Below, one piece after another: positions 8,609-18,179 of a stretch of 64,000 bases of DNA. The position numbers were made by a program, and so were the translations under genes. Every line of letters begins with the position of its first letter. Positions within the stretch are counted from its first letter, which is position 1. The notes below the pieces were generated by a model. That model was not told the origin of the DNA, searched no databases, and saw only the letters and a list, made by a program, of their open reading frames with translations. Where the stretch lies: assembly GCA_001516055.1 (NCBI GenBank), contig LOEZ01000007.1, forward strand, positions 1 through 64,000, read 5' to 3'. Source of the DNA: Gracilibacter sp. BRH_c7a. GTDB lineage: Bacteria; Bacillota; Desulfitobacteriia; Desulfitobacteriales; Syntrophobotulaceae.

Positions 8609-11600
8609 ATGAAAAAAATCACAAAGCATAATCGAATTACTGTAACTGTTAACGGACGAGAAATGGAAGTTTATGACGACCTCACTATCCTACAGGCATT
8701 GATTCAGGAAGATATTCATATTCCTCATCTCTGTTATGATATCAGACTTGAGCGTTCTAATGGGAACTGCGGATTGTGTGTGGTTGAGTTAGGGGAGGGA
8801 CACGATCAACGGGATGTAAAAGCGTGTCATACTCCTATTAAAGAGGGCATGGTGATATGTACCAATAGCCCCAAACTGGAAAATTATCGAAAGATTCGTC
8901 TGGAACAAATTCTATCCGATCATAATGCAGATTGTGTCGCTCCTTGTGTAATGACTTGCCCTGCAAACATTGATATTCAAGCTTATCTTCGACATGCAGG
9001 TAATGGTAATTTTGAAGCAGCAGTGCAAGTGATTAAAGAAAAGAATCCTTTCCCAATTGTCTGTGGACGGGTTTGCCCACATCCCTGTGAGGCACAATGC
9101 CGACGTAACCTGATTGACTCTCCTGTAGCAATTAATAATGTGAAACGTTTTATTGCAGATTGGGATATAGAGCGAGAACAACCATGGATTCCAAAAAAAA
9201 ATCCTGCAACAGGTAAGAAAATTGCTGTTGTCGGTGCGGGCCCATCCGGCCTTACAGCATCCTATTACAGTGCGATAAACGGCCATGATGTAACTGTATT
9301 TGAAGGACAATCTTATGCAGGAGGAATGATGCGTTATGGAATTCCTGAGTATCGTCTGCCTGAAGCTACACTGGATCAGGAGATTGAGCTTATAAAAAGT
9401 TTAGGCGTTAAGATTATGACCAAGAAGAAACTCGGAACCCATATTCATCTCGAGGATCTTCATAAAGATTTTGATGCTGTTTATCTTGGGATTGGCTCCT
9501 GGCGGGCAACTTCCTTGCAGATTGAAGGTGAAAACCTGGAAGGAGTGTGGCTGGGAATACAGTTCCTGGAACAGGTAACCAAGCAGGAAGAAATTAAGCT
9601 GGGTAATAATGTAATTGTTATTGGTGGTGGCAATACGGCAATTGACTGTGCCCGTACTGCACTCCGTAAAGGAGCAAAATCTGTTAAACTTGTCTACCGC
9701 CGCACCATGGAAGATATGCCTGCTGAAGCTTATGAAGTAGAAGAAGCTTTGCAGGAAGGTGTCGAAATGCTATTTTTGACAGCACCAAGTAAAATTGTTG
9801 CTGAAGGCGGTAAAAAGGTGCTTCATTGCATTCAAATGGAGCTTGGGGAACCTGATCGTTCCGGTCGTCGTCGCCCAATTCCGATTGAAGGCAGTGATAT
9901 ACACGTTGAAGCGGACACAATTATTGGAGCAATTGGTCAGAGTACAAACACCCAATTTCTCTATAATGACCTGCCGGTAAAATTGAATAAATGGGGAGAC
10001 ATTGAAATCAATGGCAAGACTTCTCAGACGTCTGAACTCAACATTTTTGCTGGCGGTGACTGCGTTACAGGGCCCGCAACTGTTATTCAGGCAGTAGCAG
10101 CAGGGCGTCGTGCAGCTGAGGCTATGGATAGTTTCTTGATGAAAGGATATGTCAAGGAACAACATATTGACTATAGTTGCAGCCGTGGTTCTATGGAGGA
10201 TCTCCCCAAATGGGAGTTCGAGATAATCCCAAAATTAGAACGTGCTAAGATGCCTGCAATTTCCATTGAAGAACGTAAAAATAATTTCAAGGAAGTTGAT
10301 TTAGGTTACACGGAACAAACTGCAAGAGAGGAAGCTCGTCGCTGTCTTAAATGTGGCTGTCATGAACGGTATGATTGTGACCTAAGAAATGAAGCAAGTG
10401 CTCATAATATTGAATATTCGAATCCAACTCATGAACGTCCACTTATTCCTCTAGTTGAAGACCATTCTGTGATTGTGCGTGATCATAATAAATGCATTTC
10501 GTGCGGGCGATGTATAGCTGCCTGTGCTGAGGTTGAAGGACCGGATGTTCTCACATTTTATATGAAACATGGTCGCCAACTTGTTGGGACAAAAAGCGGC
10601 CTTCCGTTAGAGAAAACTGATTGTGTTAGTTGTGGTCAATGTGTAAATGCCTGTCCCTGCGGTGCTCTCGATTACCGGAGTGAAAAAGGAAAAGTTTTCA
10701 GAGCAATCAATGATCCGGATAAAACTGTTGTGGCCTTTGTTGCCCCGGCTGTGCGCAGTGTTGTTTCTTCTCATTTCGGGATTCCCTTCAATGATGCGTC
10801 TTCTTTTATGGCAGGCCTGCTTAAAAAAATGGGCTTTAATAAAGTGTTTGACTTCACTTTCGCAGCAGATTTAACCATAATTGAAGAAACAACAGAGTTT
10901 TTGAACCGCATAGCGAAAGAGGAGGTAATGCCTCAATTTACTTCCTGTTGCCCAGGTTGGGTTAACTTTGTGGAAAGGCGTTATCCAGAAATAATCCCTC
11001 ACCTTTCAAGTTGTAAATCTCCCCAAATGATGATGGGGGCTACGGTAAAAAATCATTTTACCAAGTTAGAGGGTATCGATAAAAAAGATTTGTATGTTGT
11101 TTCAATAGTTCCGTGTATTGCCAAGAAATATGAGGCGGCTCGTCCAGAATTCGCACCTGAAGGAATGCGTGATGTGGATGCTGTTCTAACTTCAACTGAG
11201 ATGTTGGAAATGGTTGAACAGAAACTAATTGACCCGAATGACGTCGTGCCTCAAGACTTTTGTAATCCCTACAAACGAGTTTCAGGTGCAGGCATACTCT
11301 TCGGTGCCTCAGGAGGTGTAGCTGAAGCTGCTCTGCGTATGGCAGTTGAGAAGCTTACAGGAAAAGTACTCACTGATCATTTGGATTTTGAAGAAGTACG
11401 GGGTTTCGAAGGTGTAAAAGAAGCTACTGTTGAAGCTAGCGGCACTAAAGTACACGTTGCGGTCATAAGTGGTCTGAATAATGCCGAGCCGATTATCGAA
11501 AAAATTATTCAGGGTGTAGATGTTGGCTACGACCTGATTGAAGTAATGGCTTGCCCAGGGGGCTGTATCTGTGGAGCAGGGCATCCTGTTCCGGAAAAAA

Positions 11601-12064
11601 TAGATGCCCTAGAAAAGCGGCAGCAGGTACTTGTGGATATAGATAAGACTTCTATCTACCGTAAGTCGCAAGAGAACCCAGATGTGCTCAGATTGTATAA
11701 AGACTTTTACGGTGAAGCTAACTCGGATCTAGCTCATAAACTGCTGCACACCCAGTATAGCCCTGTAAATAGTGAGTATGTTGGTATAAATGTTCGCAAA
11801 AAGGACGATTCTGCGTTTGTAACACGTGAATTTACTATTTGCACATGTGATGCGTGTACAGCTTTGGGCTCTAAAGAGTTATACCATAAAATGACTGACA
11901 AAATTGAACAATTAAAAATGAATGCGTTTGTTAGAGTAAAAACCATCCGTTTGAAAGGAAACCATACTGGTTCAGGTAAGCAGATCTATATTACTTTAGA
12001 TGGAAAAATAATTGAAGAACCGAAATTTGAAGATATTTATAAAAGCATACATCAGCCGATATAA
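8609..12064 (+). CDS. [FeFe] hydrogenase fused to an NAD(P)-dependent GltD-like oxidoreductase module
   Basis: An 1151-residue, multi-cofactor cytoplasmic enzyme. In order it has: a plant-type [2Fe-2S] domain (about 8-85; CGLC); a GltD-type N-terminal Fe-S domain (about 108-160; CVAPCVMTC, CGRVCPHPC); FAD and NAD(P) Rossmann motifs (VVGAGPSGL near 205, IGGGNTAIDCA near 337); two [4Fe-4S] motifs (CISCGRC near 631, CVSCGQC near 672); and the H-cluster domain with TSCCPGW (C780, C781), PCIAKKYE (C836) and ACPGGCICG (C982, C986). The C-terminal 70 residues contain CTCDACTALGS, like half of a thioredoxin-fold [2Fe-2S] domain. It likely couples H2 formation or uptake to pyridine nucleotide, possibly by electron bifurcation. 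L2 has Val instead of the usual Met before PC. It is flanked by terminators on both sides, and no maturase genes are in view. Confidence 0.93.
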   Translation: MKKITKHNRITVTVNGREMEVYDDLTILQALIQEDIHIPHLCYDIRLERSNGNCGLCVVELGEGHDQRDVKACHTPIKEGMVICTNSPKLENYRKIRLEQILSDHNADCVAPCVMTCPANIDIQAYLRHAGNGNFEAAVQVIKEKNPFPIVCGRVCPHPCEAQCRRNLIDSPVAINNVKRFIADWDIEREQPWIPKKNPATGKKIAVVGAGPSGLTASYYSAINGHDVTVFEGQSYAGGMMRYGIPEYRLPEATLDQEIELIKSLGVKIMTKKKLGTHIHLEDLHKDFDAVYLGIGSWRATSLQIEGENLEGVWLGIQFLEQVTKQEEIKLGNNVIVIGGGNTAIDCARTALRKGAKSVKLVYRRTMEDMPAEAYEVEEALQEGVEMLFLTAPSKIVAEGGKKVLHCIQMELGEPDRSGRRRPIPIEGSDIHVEADTIIGAIGQSTNTQFLYNDLPVKLNKWGDIEINGKTSQTSELNIFAGGDCVTGPATVIQAVAAGRRAAEAMDSFLMKGYVKEQHIDYSCSRGSMEDLPKWEFEIIPKLERAKMPAISIEERKNNFKEVDLGYTEQTAREEARRCLKCGCHERYDCDLRNEASAHNIEYSNPTHERPLIPLVEDHSVIVRDHNKCISCGRCIAACAEVEGPDVLTFYMKHGRQLVGTKSGLPLEKTDCVSCGQCVNACPCGALDYRSEKGKVFRAINDPDKTVVAFVAPAVRSVVSSHFGIPFNDASSFMAGLLKKMGFNKVFDFTFAADLTIIEETTEFLNRIAKEEVMPQFTSCCPGWVNFVERRYPEIIPHLSSCKSPQMMMGATVKNHFTKLEGIDKKDLYVVSIVPCIAKKYEAARPEFAPEGMRDVDAVLTSTEMLEMVEQKLIDPNDVVPQDFCNPYKRVSGAGILFGASGGVAEAALRMAVEKLTGKVLTDHLDFEEVRGFEGVKEATVEASGTKVHVAVISGLNNAEPIIEKIIQGVDVGYDLIEVMACPGGCICGAGHPVPEKIDALEKRQQVLVDIDKTSIYRKSQENPDVLRLYKDFYGEANSDLAHKLLHTQYSPVNSEYVGINVRKKDDSAFVTREFTICTCDACTALGSKELYHKMTDKIEQLKMNAFVRVKTIRLKGNHTGSGKQIYITLDGKIIEEPKFEDIYKSIHQPI

Positions 12065-12108
12065 TCCGATTAAGTATCGCTGCTGTTGTATCTGAATCTT
12101 ATTGACTT

Positions 12109-12134
12109 AAACCGCTGCATTCAGCGGTTTTTTC
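12109..12134 (+). terminator. Rho-independent terminator of the hydrogenase gene
   Basis: A perfect 9-bp stem AAACCGCTG / CAGCGGTTT with a 4-base loop, running straight into a T-run (TTTTTTC). It lies 45 bases after the hydrogenase stop codon. Confidence 0.9.
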
Positions 12135-12220
12135 TTAGGCGATTAAGGTTGTAAAATTAAAGAACAGAACGAATAGAAAAGGCGAACACTGAGTTTTTTA
12201 GAGTTATGATAAAAATGGAC

Positions 12221-12359
12221 AAAAAAAGAGCCCGACATAAGTCAGGCCAATAGAGGGGTTAGATAATATTGAGGAGGAGTAGATGAGAATATACAACTCC
12301 ACGACAATATTCTAACCTATTTTATCGGTATTGGCCAGACCAATTACAAAAGTCTGAAA
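12221..12359 (-). ncRNA. Candidate structured small RNA (about 139 nt) with alternative folds
   Basis: On the minus strand a sigma-A-like promoter (12366-12395) predicts a start near 12359. A terminator (stem GCCTGAC / GTCGGGC, loop TTAT, then TC and seven T) ends near 12221. Between them, nested inverted repeats form a rod: 12241-12252 with 12329-12340 (11 of 12 paired), 12257-12271 with 12305-12317 (13 bp with a 2-base bulge), and GGAGT/ACTCC inside. The outer helix uses the same bases (12241-12247) as the 5' half of the terminator. A third hairpin (12336-12340 with 12352-12356) competes with it. No minus-strand gene follows, so a small RNA rather than an attenuator is inferred. I do not recognise the family. 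Confidence 0.5.
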
Positions 12360-12365
12360 ATTCAA

Positions 12366-12395
12366 TTTATACTAGTCGTAATCAGACTCTTTCAA
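12366..12395 (-). promoter_or_regulatory. Promoter for the minus-strand small RNA
   Basis: Minus-strand TTGAAA (12395-12390), an 18-base spacer and TATAAA (12371-12366). It lies about 7 bases before the inferred RNA start and points away from hypF. Confidence 0.45.
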
Positions 12396-12445
12396 AAGAA
12401 TGTTTAAGTTTTAGTTTAGGTGATTTGTTGTTTCGCAAGAATAAT

Positions 12446-12522
12446 AAGTGTAAAATACTTTTAAGTGTAATATTAAGACATCAAGTTTGAAAAATAGATT
12501 ATAGTGTTATTAACTTACACTT
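12446..12522 (+). promoter_or_regulatory. Three-copy octamer and promoter region upstream of hypF
   Basis: The octamer AAGTGTAA occurs exactly at 12446-12453 and 12463-12470, and inverted as TTACACTT at 12515-12522. The last copy is part of a larger inverted pair AGTGT (12503-12507) / ACACT (12517-12521). A possible promoter, TTGAAA at 12487-12492 with TATTAA at 12508-12513, is overlapped by this pair. The layout suggests repressor or activator binding in front of hypF. The cognate regulator is unknown. Confidence 0.4.
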
Positions 12523-12554
12523 AGTAACGTATGAAAGTTTAAGAGATTATCAGA

Positions 12555-15029
12555 ATGAAAAAAGCTATTAAAATTCATTATGATGGGATAGTACAAGGTG
12601 TTGGTTTTAGACCGTTTGTGTTTAAGATTGCCAACAATTTTGATATAAATGGTTGGGTCAAGAATTCCAGTAACGGTTTGGATATTCATGCTGAAGGAGA
12701 AAAAATTGAGGAATTTACTTTTGCTCTCCAAAATGAGACTCCTCCTTTGGCAACTATTACCGCTACAGATATAAGTGTTACTGAATATCAAGGTTATACG
12801 GATTTTAAAATAATTAAGAGTGATAACGCTGCTCAAGCAGATGTTCTAATATCTCCTGATATCAGAACATGTCCTGACTGTTTGCAAGAAATGTTTGATA
12901 AAGGTGATAGAAGATACTTGTATCCCTTTATCAATTGTACAAATTGTGGTCCCCGTTATACAATTATTCGAGATAGACCCTATGATCGTGATAAAACTAC
13001 TATGGACACTTTCTCTATGTGCTCTAGGTGTCGAGAGGAATATGAGGATCCGCTGGATAGGAGATTTCATGCTCAACCAGTTGCTTGTGAAGTTTGTGGT
13101 CCTTCTCTGAGACTATTAGATGGTGATGGCCGAGAGATTGAAGTCTTGCAAAGCGTTAAGTTATTGGAATCTGGCGCAATCATCGCTGTCAAAGGGCTTG
13201 GAGGATTCCATCTGGTCTGTGATGCTTATAATGAACCTTCAGTAAAAAAACTACGTGATATTAAGGAACGTGGGCTTAAGCCTTTTGCCCTTATGGTACG
13301 TAATCTAGATATTGCATCTCAAGAAGTCTATCTGTCTGAAGAAGAAAAAAACATTCTAACTAGTCCCGCTTCACCTATAGTCTTATTATCACGATTAGAC
13401 AAATACGATAGTAAGCTTTCCAGTCATGTTGCTCCTAACCTACATACCCTAGGGATCATGTTACCGTATACACCTATACATCATTTATTATTTCAGAGTA
13501 CTATCGATGTTTTAGTTATGACTAGTGCCAACTTGAGTGGCCAGCCTCTTATATATGATAATGAGATAGCTTTGAGAGATTTAAATGGGATTGCTGATTA
13601 TTTCCTTGTTCATGATAGAGATATTTTTCATCCTTGCGATGATTCTGTTATTCAAGTTATTGGAGGCAAGACTACTTTTCTACGAAGAGCCAGAGGATAT
13701 GTACCTCTGCCAATATTTTTACAGAGTGAAGTCCACGGATCTATAGCTGCTTTAGGGGGAGAGCTGAAAAACGCTTTTTGTCTGGCATCCGGAGAAAAAG
13801 CATTTATGAGTCAATATATTGGAGACATGCATGGCTATGATAACTATGAGCGCTTTGAACTAGAATTCCACTCTTATCAGAAAGTAGCCAATGTTTTTCC
13901 GGACAAAGTCTCTTATGATCTTCATCCTGAATATGCGACTTCGAAAATGGCAAAACAGATGAAATTACCCAAATGTACAGTGCAGCATCACCATGCCCAT
14001 CTGGTGAGTGTGATGGAAGAATACCGTCTAAACAAACCTACGCTAGGAATTATTTGTGATGGAACAGGTTATGGTGAAGACGGTAGAATATGGGGATTTG
14101 AATTCCTGTATGGTGACGCTACGAGTTATGAACGCAAAGCACATCTTGAGTATCTTCCTTTACCTGGTGGTGACGCAGGGGCTAAGAAACCATTAAGGAT
14201 TGCTTATGCCTACTTGCAGCAACTGCTTAGTCCAAGTGAGTATCAGGATACAGAGCTTCTTTGGGCTAATCTTTCCGCCCTGGAAAAAACAATTCTTGAT
14301 GGCCAATTGAAGAGTGGTTTCCAGATATATGAGACATCAAGTGCGGGTAGATTATTTGATGTGGTAAGTGCATTACTTGGTGTCTGTCTAGAAGTTTCCT
14401 ATGAAGGACAAGCAGCAATAGAACTCGAAAGTGAAGCAATATCTTGGCTAACGAAAATTAATAAGCACCACTCAGCTCAAGATTATGCTACAATATTTGG
14501 GTTGGATTATGCACCTGAAGTTAGAAAAATGAAACAGGAAGCTTCTGACAGGTTAGAATGCTTAAGGCAATTGATAGGACGTTCACAAGATTCTCAGACT
14601 AGTTTTAATACTCTAAAATCAAGTATTGAAGATATATATACGAAGATGTTTGAGACACGGAAAGAAAATGATTTGTATTCTTTCGACTTCGATATGGATT
14701 TAGAAGCAGTTGTACTTAAGCCAGGTAGTTTATTCAGGACGATTGTATCAGAAATCCTTGTTGGTAAACCAAGAGATGAGATAGCTTTTCGTTACCATTA
14801 CTCTTTAGCCTGTATCATGTTGGAAACGGTTCTGATAATAGAACCAAAGAAGAAAGAAGTTGTTTTAAGCGGCGGTGTCTTTCAGAACAAACTTCTAACA
14901 GAAATCTTGTTAGATTTGGCTAAGGAGATTGGAGTAATAACACATTATCCCAGTCTGTTACCGGCAGGTGACGGAGGCCTGGCACTGGGCCAAGTTCTGA
15001 TAGCGAATAGTTATTTTAAGCAAATCTAA
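12555..15029 (+). CDS. hypF: Carbamoyltransferase HypF ([NiFe]-hydrogenase maturation)
   Basis: HypF transfers carbamoyl from carbamoyl phosphate to HypE on the way to the cyanide ligands of [NiFe] hydrogenases. The 824 residues have the full architecture: an acylphosphatase domain (about 1-90, with VQGVGFRPF), paired CxxC zinc motifs (about 105-180: CPDC, CTNC, CSRC, CEVC), a YrdC-like domain (about 200-380) and a Kae1-like domain (HHHAH near 479, DGTGYGEDG, LSGGVFQNK near the C-terminus). The ribosome site is weak (AAGAG). No other hyp gene or [NiFe] hydrogenase gene is in the window, and its neighbour is an [FeFe] hydrogenase that does not need HypF. The full-length, intact motifs argue that it is functional, with partners elsewhere in the genome. 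Confidence 0.95.
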   Translation: MKKAIKIHYDGIVQGVGFRPFVFKIANNFDINGWVKNSSNGLDIHAEGEKIEEFTFALQNETPPLATITATDISVTEYQGYTDFKIIKSDNAAQADVLISPDIRTCPDCLQEMFDKGDRRYLYPFINCTNCGPRYTIIRDRPYDRDKTTMDTFSMCSRCREEYEDPLDRRFHAQPVACEVCGPSLRLLDGDGREIEVLQSVKLLESGAIIAVKGLGGFHLVCDAYNEPSVKKLRDIKERGLKPFALMVRNLDIASQEVYLSEEEKNILTSPASPIVLLSRLDKYDSKLSSHVAPNLHTLGIMLPYTPIHHLLFQSTIDVLVMTSANLSGQPLIYDNEIALRDLNGIADYFLVHDRDIFHPCDDSVIQVIGGKTTFLRRARGYVPLPIFLQSEVHGSIAALGGELKNAFCLASGEKAFMSQYIGDMHGYDNYERFELEFHSYQKVANVFPDKVSYDLHPEYATSKMAKQMKLPKCTVQHHHAHLVSVMEEYRLNKPTLGIICDGTGYGEDGRIWGFEFLYGDATSYERKAHLEYLPLPGGDAGAKKPLRIAYAYLQQLLSPSEYQDTELLWANLSALEKTILDGQLKSGFQIYETSSAGRLFDVVSALLGVCLEVSYEGQAAIELESEAISWLTKINKHHSAQDYATIFGLDYAPEVRKMKQEASDRLECLRQLIGRSQDSQTSFNTLKSSIEDIYTKMFETRKENDLYSFDFDMDLEAVVLKPGSLFRTIVSEILVGKPRDEIAFRYHYSLACIMLETVLIIEPKKKEVVLSGGVFQNKLLTEILLDLAKEIGVITHYPSLLPAGDGGLALGQVLIANSYFKQI

Positions 15030-15146
15030 CATCGCTTTGTTTGGTAGATAGCGTAGTTGACAAGTGAATATACTACAAAGAATTGCTTTAGGCGCAAAGT
15101 GGGGTATTTGCAGAAAAACTGAATTTGATAAGTAGGAGGGTTTGAA

Positions 15147-15902
15147 ATGGCCGGTCATTCCAAGTGGGCTAACATTAAACACAGAAAAGCAAAATCGGAT
15201 GCTGTTAAGGGTAGAATCTTTACTAAAATAGCTAGAGAGATCTTAGTTGCGGCTCGAACTGGTGGTGCTGACCCCAACGGTAATTTCCGTTTAAAGATAG
15301 CTATAGAAAATGCTAAAGCGGCTAATATGCCTAACGATAATATTAATAGGGCCATTCAAAAAGGTGTCGGAGACGGAGAGGGAACGAATTACGAAGAACT
15401 TCGTTACGAAGGTTATGGACCAGGTGGTGTTGCTATTATGGCACAGGTTTTAACGGATAATAGGAACCGCACCGCAGGAGAAATGAGACATCTCTTTTCT
15501 AAAAACGGAGGTAATCTGGGAGAAAGTGGCTGTGTAAGCTGGATGTTTGCAGAAAAGGGACAAATTACAGTAAGCAAAGAAGAAACAAAAAATAATGAGG
15601 ATGACCTCTTGCTTTTAGCCTTAGAAGCTGGTGCAGAGGATGTTGAGATACAAGAGGAAAGCTATGAGATATTTACTTTGTCTTCAAATATGGAAGATGT
15701 AAGGCAAGCTCTTTTAGATAGTGATATTTCTATTCAAGAGGCAACAATTAATCTTATACCTATAAATAAAACTGAGATTTCAGATATAGATCAAGCAAGA
15801 AAAGTGATAAAACTAATTGATTTAATGGAAGAACATGATGATGTTCAAAAGGTGTATACTAATTTTGACCTTTCTGATTCCCTTATGGACGAAGATTTAT
15901 AG
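15147..15902 (+). CDS. yebC: YebC/PmpR family regulatory protein
   Basis: A 251-residue member of the YebC family, beginning with the diagnostic [15 protein letters not shown] and containing [10 protein letters not shown]. Family members are described as DNA-binding regulators, and some help ribosomes through proline stretches. GTAGGAGGG lies just before ATG 15147. It opens the conserved block yebC-ruvC-ruvA-ruvB, 25 bases before ruvC, and is probably co-transcribed with it. Confidence 0.95.
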   Translation: MAGHSKWANIKHRKAKSDAVKGRIFTKIAREILVAARTGGADPNGNFRLKIAIENAKAANMPNDNINRAIQKGVGDGEGTNYEELRYEGYGPGGVAIMAQVLTDNRNRTAGEMRHLFSKNGGNLGESGCVSWMFAEKGQITVSKEETKNNEDDLLLLALEAGAEDVEIQEESYEIFTLSSNMEDVRQALLDSDISIQEATINLIPINKTEISDIDQARKVIKLIDLMEEHDDVQKVYTNFDLSDSLMDEDL

Positions 15903-15927
15903 ATATAATTGACTCTAGGAGAAAAAG

Positions 15928-16404
15928 ATGTTGATTTTGGGGATTGATCCAGGAACGGCGATAGTGGGTTATGGCTTGATTGAGAAACAGGGACAAAAGC
16001 TCATCCCTGTTAGTTATTCTTGTTGGCGAACCAAATCGGATATGCCCATGGCCGAAAGGCTGCTTATAATATACGAATCTCTTGACAAATTCCTAAGAGA
16101 AAATCCACCTGATGTGATGGCTGTGGAAGAATTATTCTTTAATCGCAATACGACAACTGCTCTTACAGTAGGACAAGCAAGAGGTGTGATACTTCTGGCT
16201 GCTGCCAAAAATAATATTGAAGTATTTGAATATACTCCTTTGCAGGTTAAACAAGCAGTTGTAGGTTATGGTAAAGCTGACAAACAGCAAGTTCAGTTCA
16301 TGGTTAGGGCTTTGCTGGCTCTTAAAGAAACCCCTAAGCCAGATGATACCGCAGATGCTTTAGCTGTTGCGATATGCCATGCCCATAGTATGAGACGTAT
16401 CTAA
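15928..16404 (+). CDS. ruvC: Holliday junction endonuclease RuvC
   Basis: RuvC cuts Holliday junctions held by RuvAB. The 158-residue protein has the RNase H-like fold with acidic residues in LGIDPG (D7), VEELFF (E67/E68) and the C-terminal KPDDTADALAVAICH segment, giving the expected four-acid centre. GGAGAAAAAG precedes ATG 15928. It lies 13 bases before ruvA. Confidence 0.96.
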   Translation: MLILGIDPGTAIVGYGLIEKQGQKLIPVSYSCWRTKSDMPMAERLLIIYESLDKFLRENPPDVMAVEELFFNRNTTTALTVGQARGVILLAAAKNNIEVFEYTPLQVKQAVVGYGKADKQQVQFMVRALLALKETPKPDDTADALAVAICHAHSMRRI

Positions 16405-16417
16405 GGAGGATTAAGAG

Positions 16418-17044
16418 ATGATAGGTTTATTGAGAGGAACTGTTTGGGTTATCAGTACAGATAAATTGGTCTTAGATGTTAACGGTATTGGCTACATCGT
16501 AAATACAACGGTTGCTTGTACTGCTAATGTGCAGGTTGGAGATGAAATATCATTCCATACTCATTTAATTGTTCGCGAAGATGACTTAATCCTCTATGGA
16601 TTTAGTAATGTTGAAGATAAGGATCTGTTTATTCAATTATTAGGGGTTTCGGGTATTGGTCCCAAAGCTGCTCTTGCTATATTATCAACCTTTTCCGTTC
16701 GTCAGATTATTACTGCAATTGTCCAAGAAAATAGTTCTATGCTCACTGAAGTTTCCGGGATAGGTGGTAAAACAGCTAAACGAGTAATCCTGGAATTAAA
16801 GGAAAAGGTCAAAGATAAGGCTGAAATGTACGCAGGAATAGATAATATGGATACTAAGAACGACAGCACCATCATCTCTTCTGGTCAGGGGAATGAAGAG
16901 TTTGATTATCTACTGGCTTTAGGATTTAGCAGACAGGAAGTAAGAGAAGCATTGGAGAAAATTGACAAAAATCAAGTACTTAATATGGAAGATCGTATAA
17001 GAGAAGCGTTAAGATTTATGGCTATGTCTAAGGAAAAAAGATGA
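16418..17044 (+). CDS. ruvA: Holliday junction DNA helicase subunit RuvA
   Basis: RuvA binds the four-way junction and loads RuvB. The 208 residues comprise an N-terminal OB domain (1-65), tandem helix-hairpin-helix motifs ([15 protein letters not shown] and [17 protein letters not shown]) and a C-terminal three-helix RuvB-binding domain (about 160-208), joined by a flexible linker. AAGGAGG precedes the start. Its stop overlaps the ruvB start as ATGA. Confidence 0.96.
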   Translation: MIGLLRGTVWVISTDKLVLDVNGIGYIVNTTVACTANVQVGDEISFHTHLIVREDDLILYGFSNVEDKDLFIQLLGVSGIGPKAALAILSTFSVRQIITAIVQENSSMLTEVSGIGGKTAKRVILELKEKVKDKAEMYAGIDNMDTKNDSTIISSGQGNEEFDYLLALGFSRQEVREALEKIDKNQVLNMEDRIREALRFMAMSKEKR

Positions 17045-18093
17045 TTGGTGGTGGGGAAGAATTGGACAGCGAGAGAATAATAAGTTCCACTGAGCATTTT
17101 GAGGATAGGGATACTGAGGGTCTAAGACCTAGCAGACTAAAGGAATATATCGGGCAATCCGTGGTCAAAGAAAACCTGATTGTCTTCATCCATGCTGCCC
17201 AAAACAGGGGAGAGGCTTTGGATCATGTTCTGTTATATGGCCCTCCAGGGTTAGGAAAGACAACTTTAGCCAATATTATTGCAGCTGAAATGGGGGTTAG
17301 TATCAGAACTACCTCCGGTCCGGCTATTGAAAGACCAGGAGACCTAGCAGCACTTCTTACTTCTCTTGAGCCTAACGATGTGCTCTTTATTGATGAAATA
17401 CACCGCTTAAGCAGGACGGCTGAAGAAATACTATATTCGGCAATGGAAGATAATTGTCTGGATATCATGATAGGGAAAGGTCCAAGTGCTCGCTCTGTCA
17501 GACTATCCTTAGCACCTTTTACTTTAATCGGGGCCACGACCAGAGCTGGTCAGCTTACATCTCCTTTAAGAGATAGATTTGGGGTCATAAGCAGATTGGA
17601 ATTCTACACTACAGAGGAACTATTGGAGATAGTTTTCCGTGCCTCCCGGATACTTAAGGTAGAATTATCCAGTGATGGAGCGGAAGAAATAGCAAAAAGA
17701 TCCAGAGGTACCCCCAGAGTAGCAAATAGGTTACTTAAAAGGGTGAGAGATTATGCGCAATTCTGGGGAGATAAGATAATAGATATAAATGTAGCTTCTA
17801 AAGCATTAGATAAATTAGAAGTGGATCCTGTAGGTCTTGACAGTTTAGACAAGAAAATTTTACTGACTATTATCCAAAAGTACGATGGGGGTCCAGTAGG
17901 TTTGGAGACCCTGGCTGCTACTGTTGGTGAAGAAGCTGAGACACTGGAAGATGTTGTTGAGCCATTTTTACTTCAGCAGGGTTTTATCCAACGAACTCCC
18001 AGAGGAAGGGTTGTAACTGGCCAGGTGTATACACATCTTGGAATTACTACCCCGCAGGTTCAAGATAATACACTGTTTACCGACTCTGATTAA
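17041..18093 (+). CDS. ruvB: Holliday junction branch-migration ATPase RuvB
   Basis: The hexameric AAA+ motor of branch migration. The 350 residues include Walker [11 protein letters not shown] (about residues 67-76), Walker [10 protein letters not shown], sensor 1 GATTRAG and the arginine finger in LRDRFGV, then a C-terminal winged helix (about 270-335). The start overlaps the ruvA stop by four bases, so the two are coupled. A downstream GTG at 17050 is a less likely start. Confidence 0.96.
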   Translation: MIGGGEELDSERIISSTEHFEDRDTEGLRPSRLKEYIGQSVVKENLIVFIHAAQNRGEALDHVLLYGPPGLGKTTLANIIAAEMGVSIRTTSGPAIERPGDLAALLTSLEPNDVLFIDEIHRLSRTAEEILYSAMEDNCLDIMIGKGPSARSVRLSLAPFTLIGATTRAGQLTSPLRDRFGVISRLEFYTTEELLEIVFRASRILKVELSSDGAEEIAKRSRGTPRVANRLLKRVRDYAQFWGDKIIDINVASKALDKLEVDPVGLDSLDKKILLTIIQKYDGGPVGLETLAATVGEEAETLEDVVEPFLLQQGFIQRTPRGRVVTGQVYTHLGITTPQVQDNTLFTDSD

Positions 18094-18179
18094 ACCAGAA
18101 AGTTATGGAAAAATATTGAATATAGCTTATCGAATATGGGCAATCTGTTTAACAGGAAGATGTGTAATGAGGTAAAAGA

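Noticed and set aside
9795-10165. Several ORFs of 60-130 codons opposite or within the hydrogenase gene
   Set aside because: They are out-of-frame reflections of the fully motif-supported hydrogenase gene.
12283-12315. Ten-codon ORF with a good ribosome site (GAGGAGG) on the plus strand
   Set aside because: It lies entirely in the arms and loop of the inverted repeat, so the purine-rich site is explained by base pairing of the candidate RNA.
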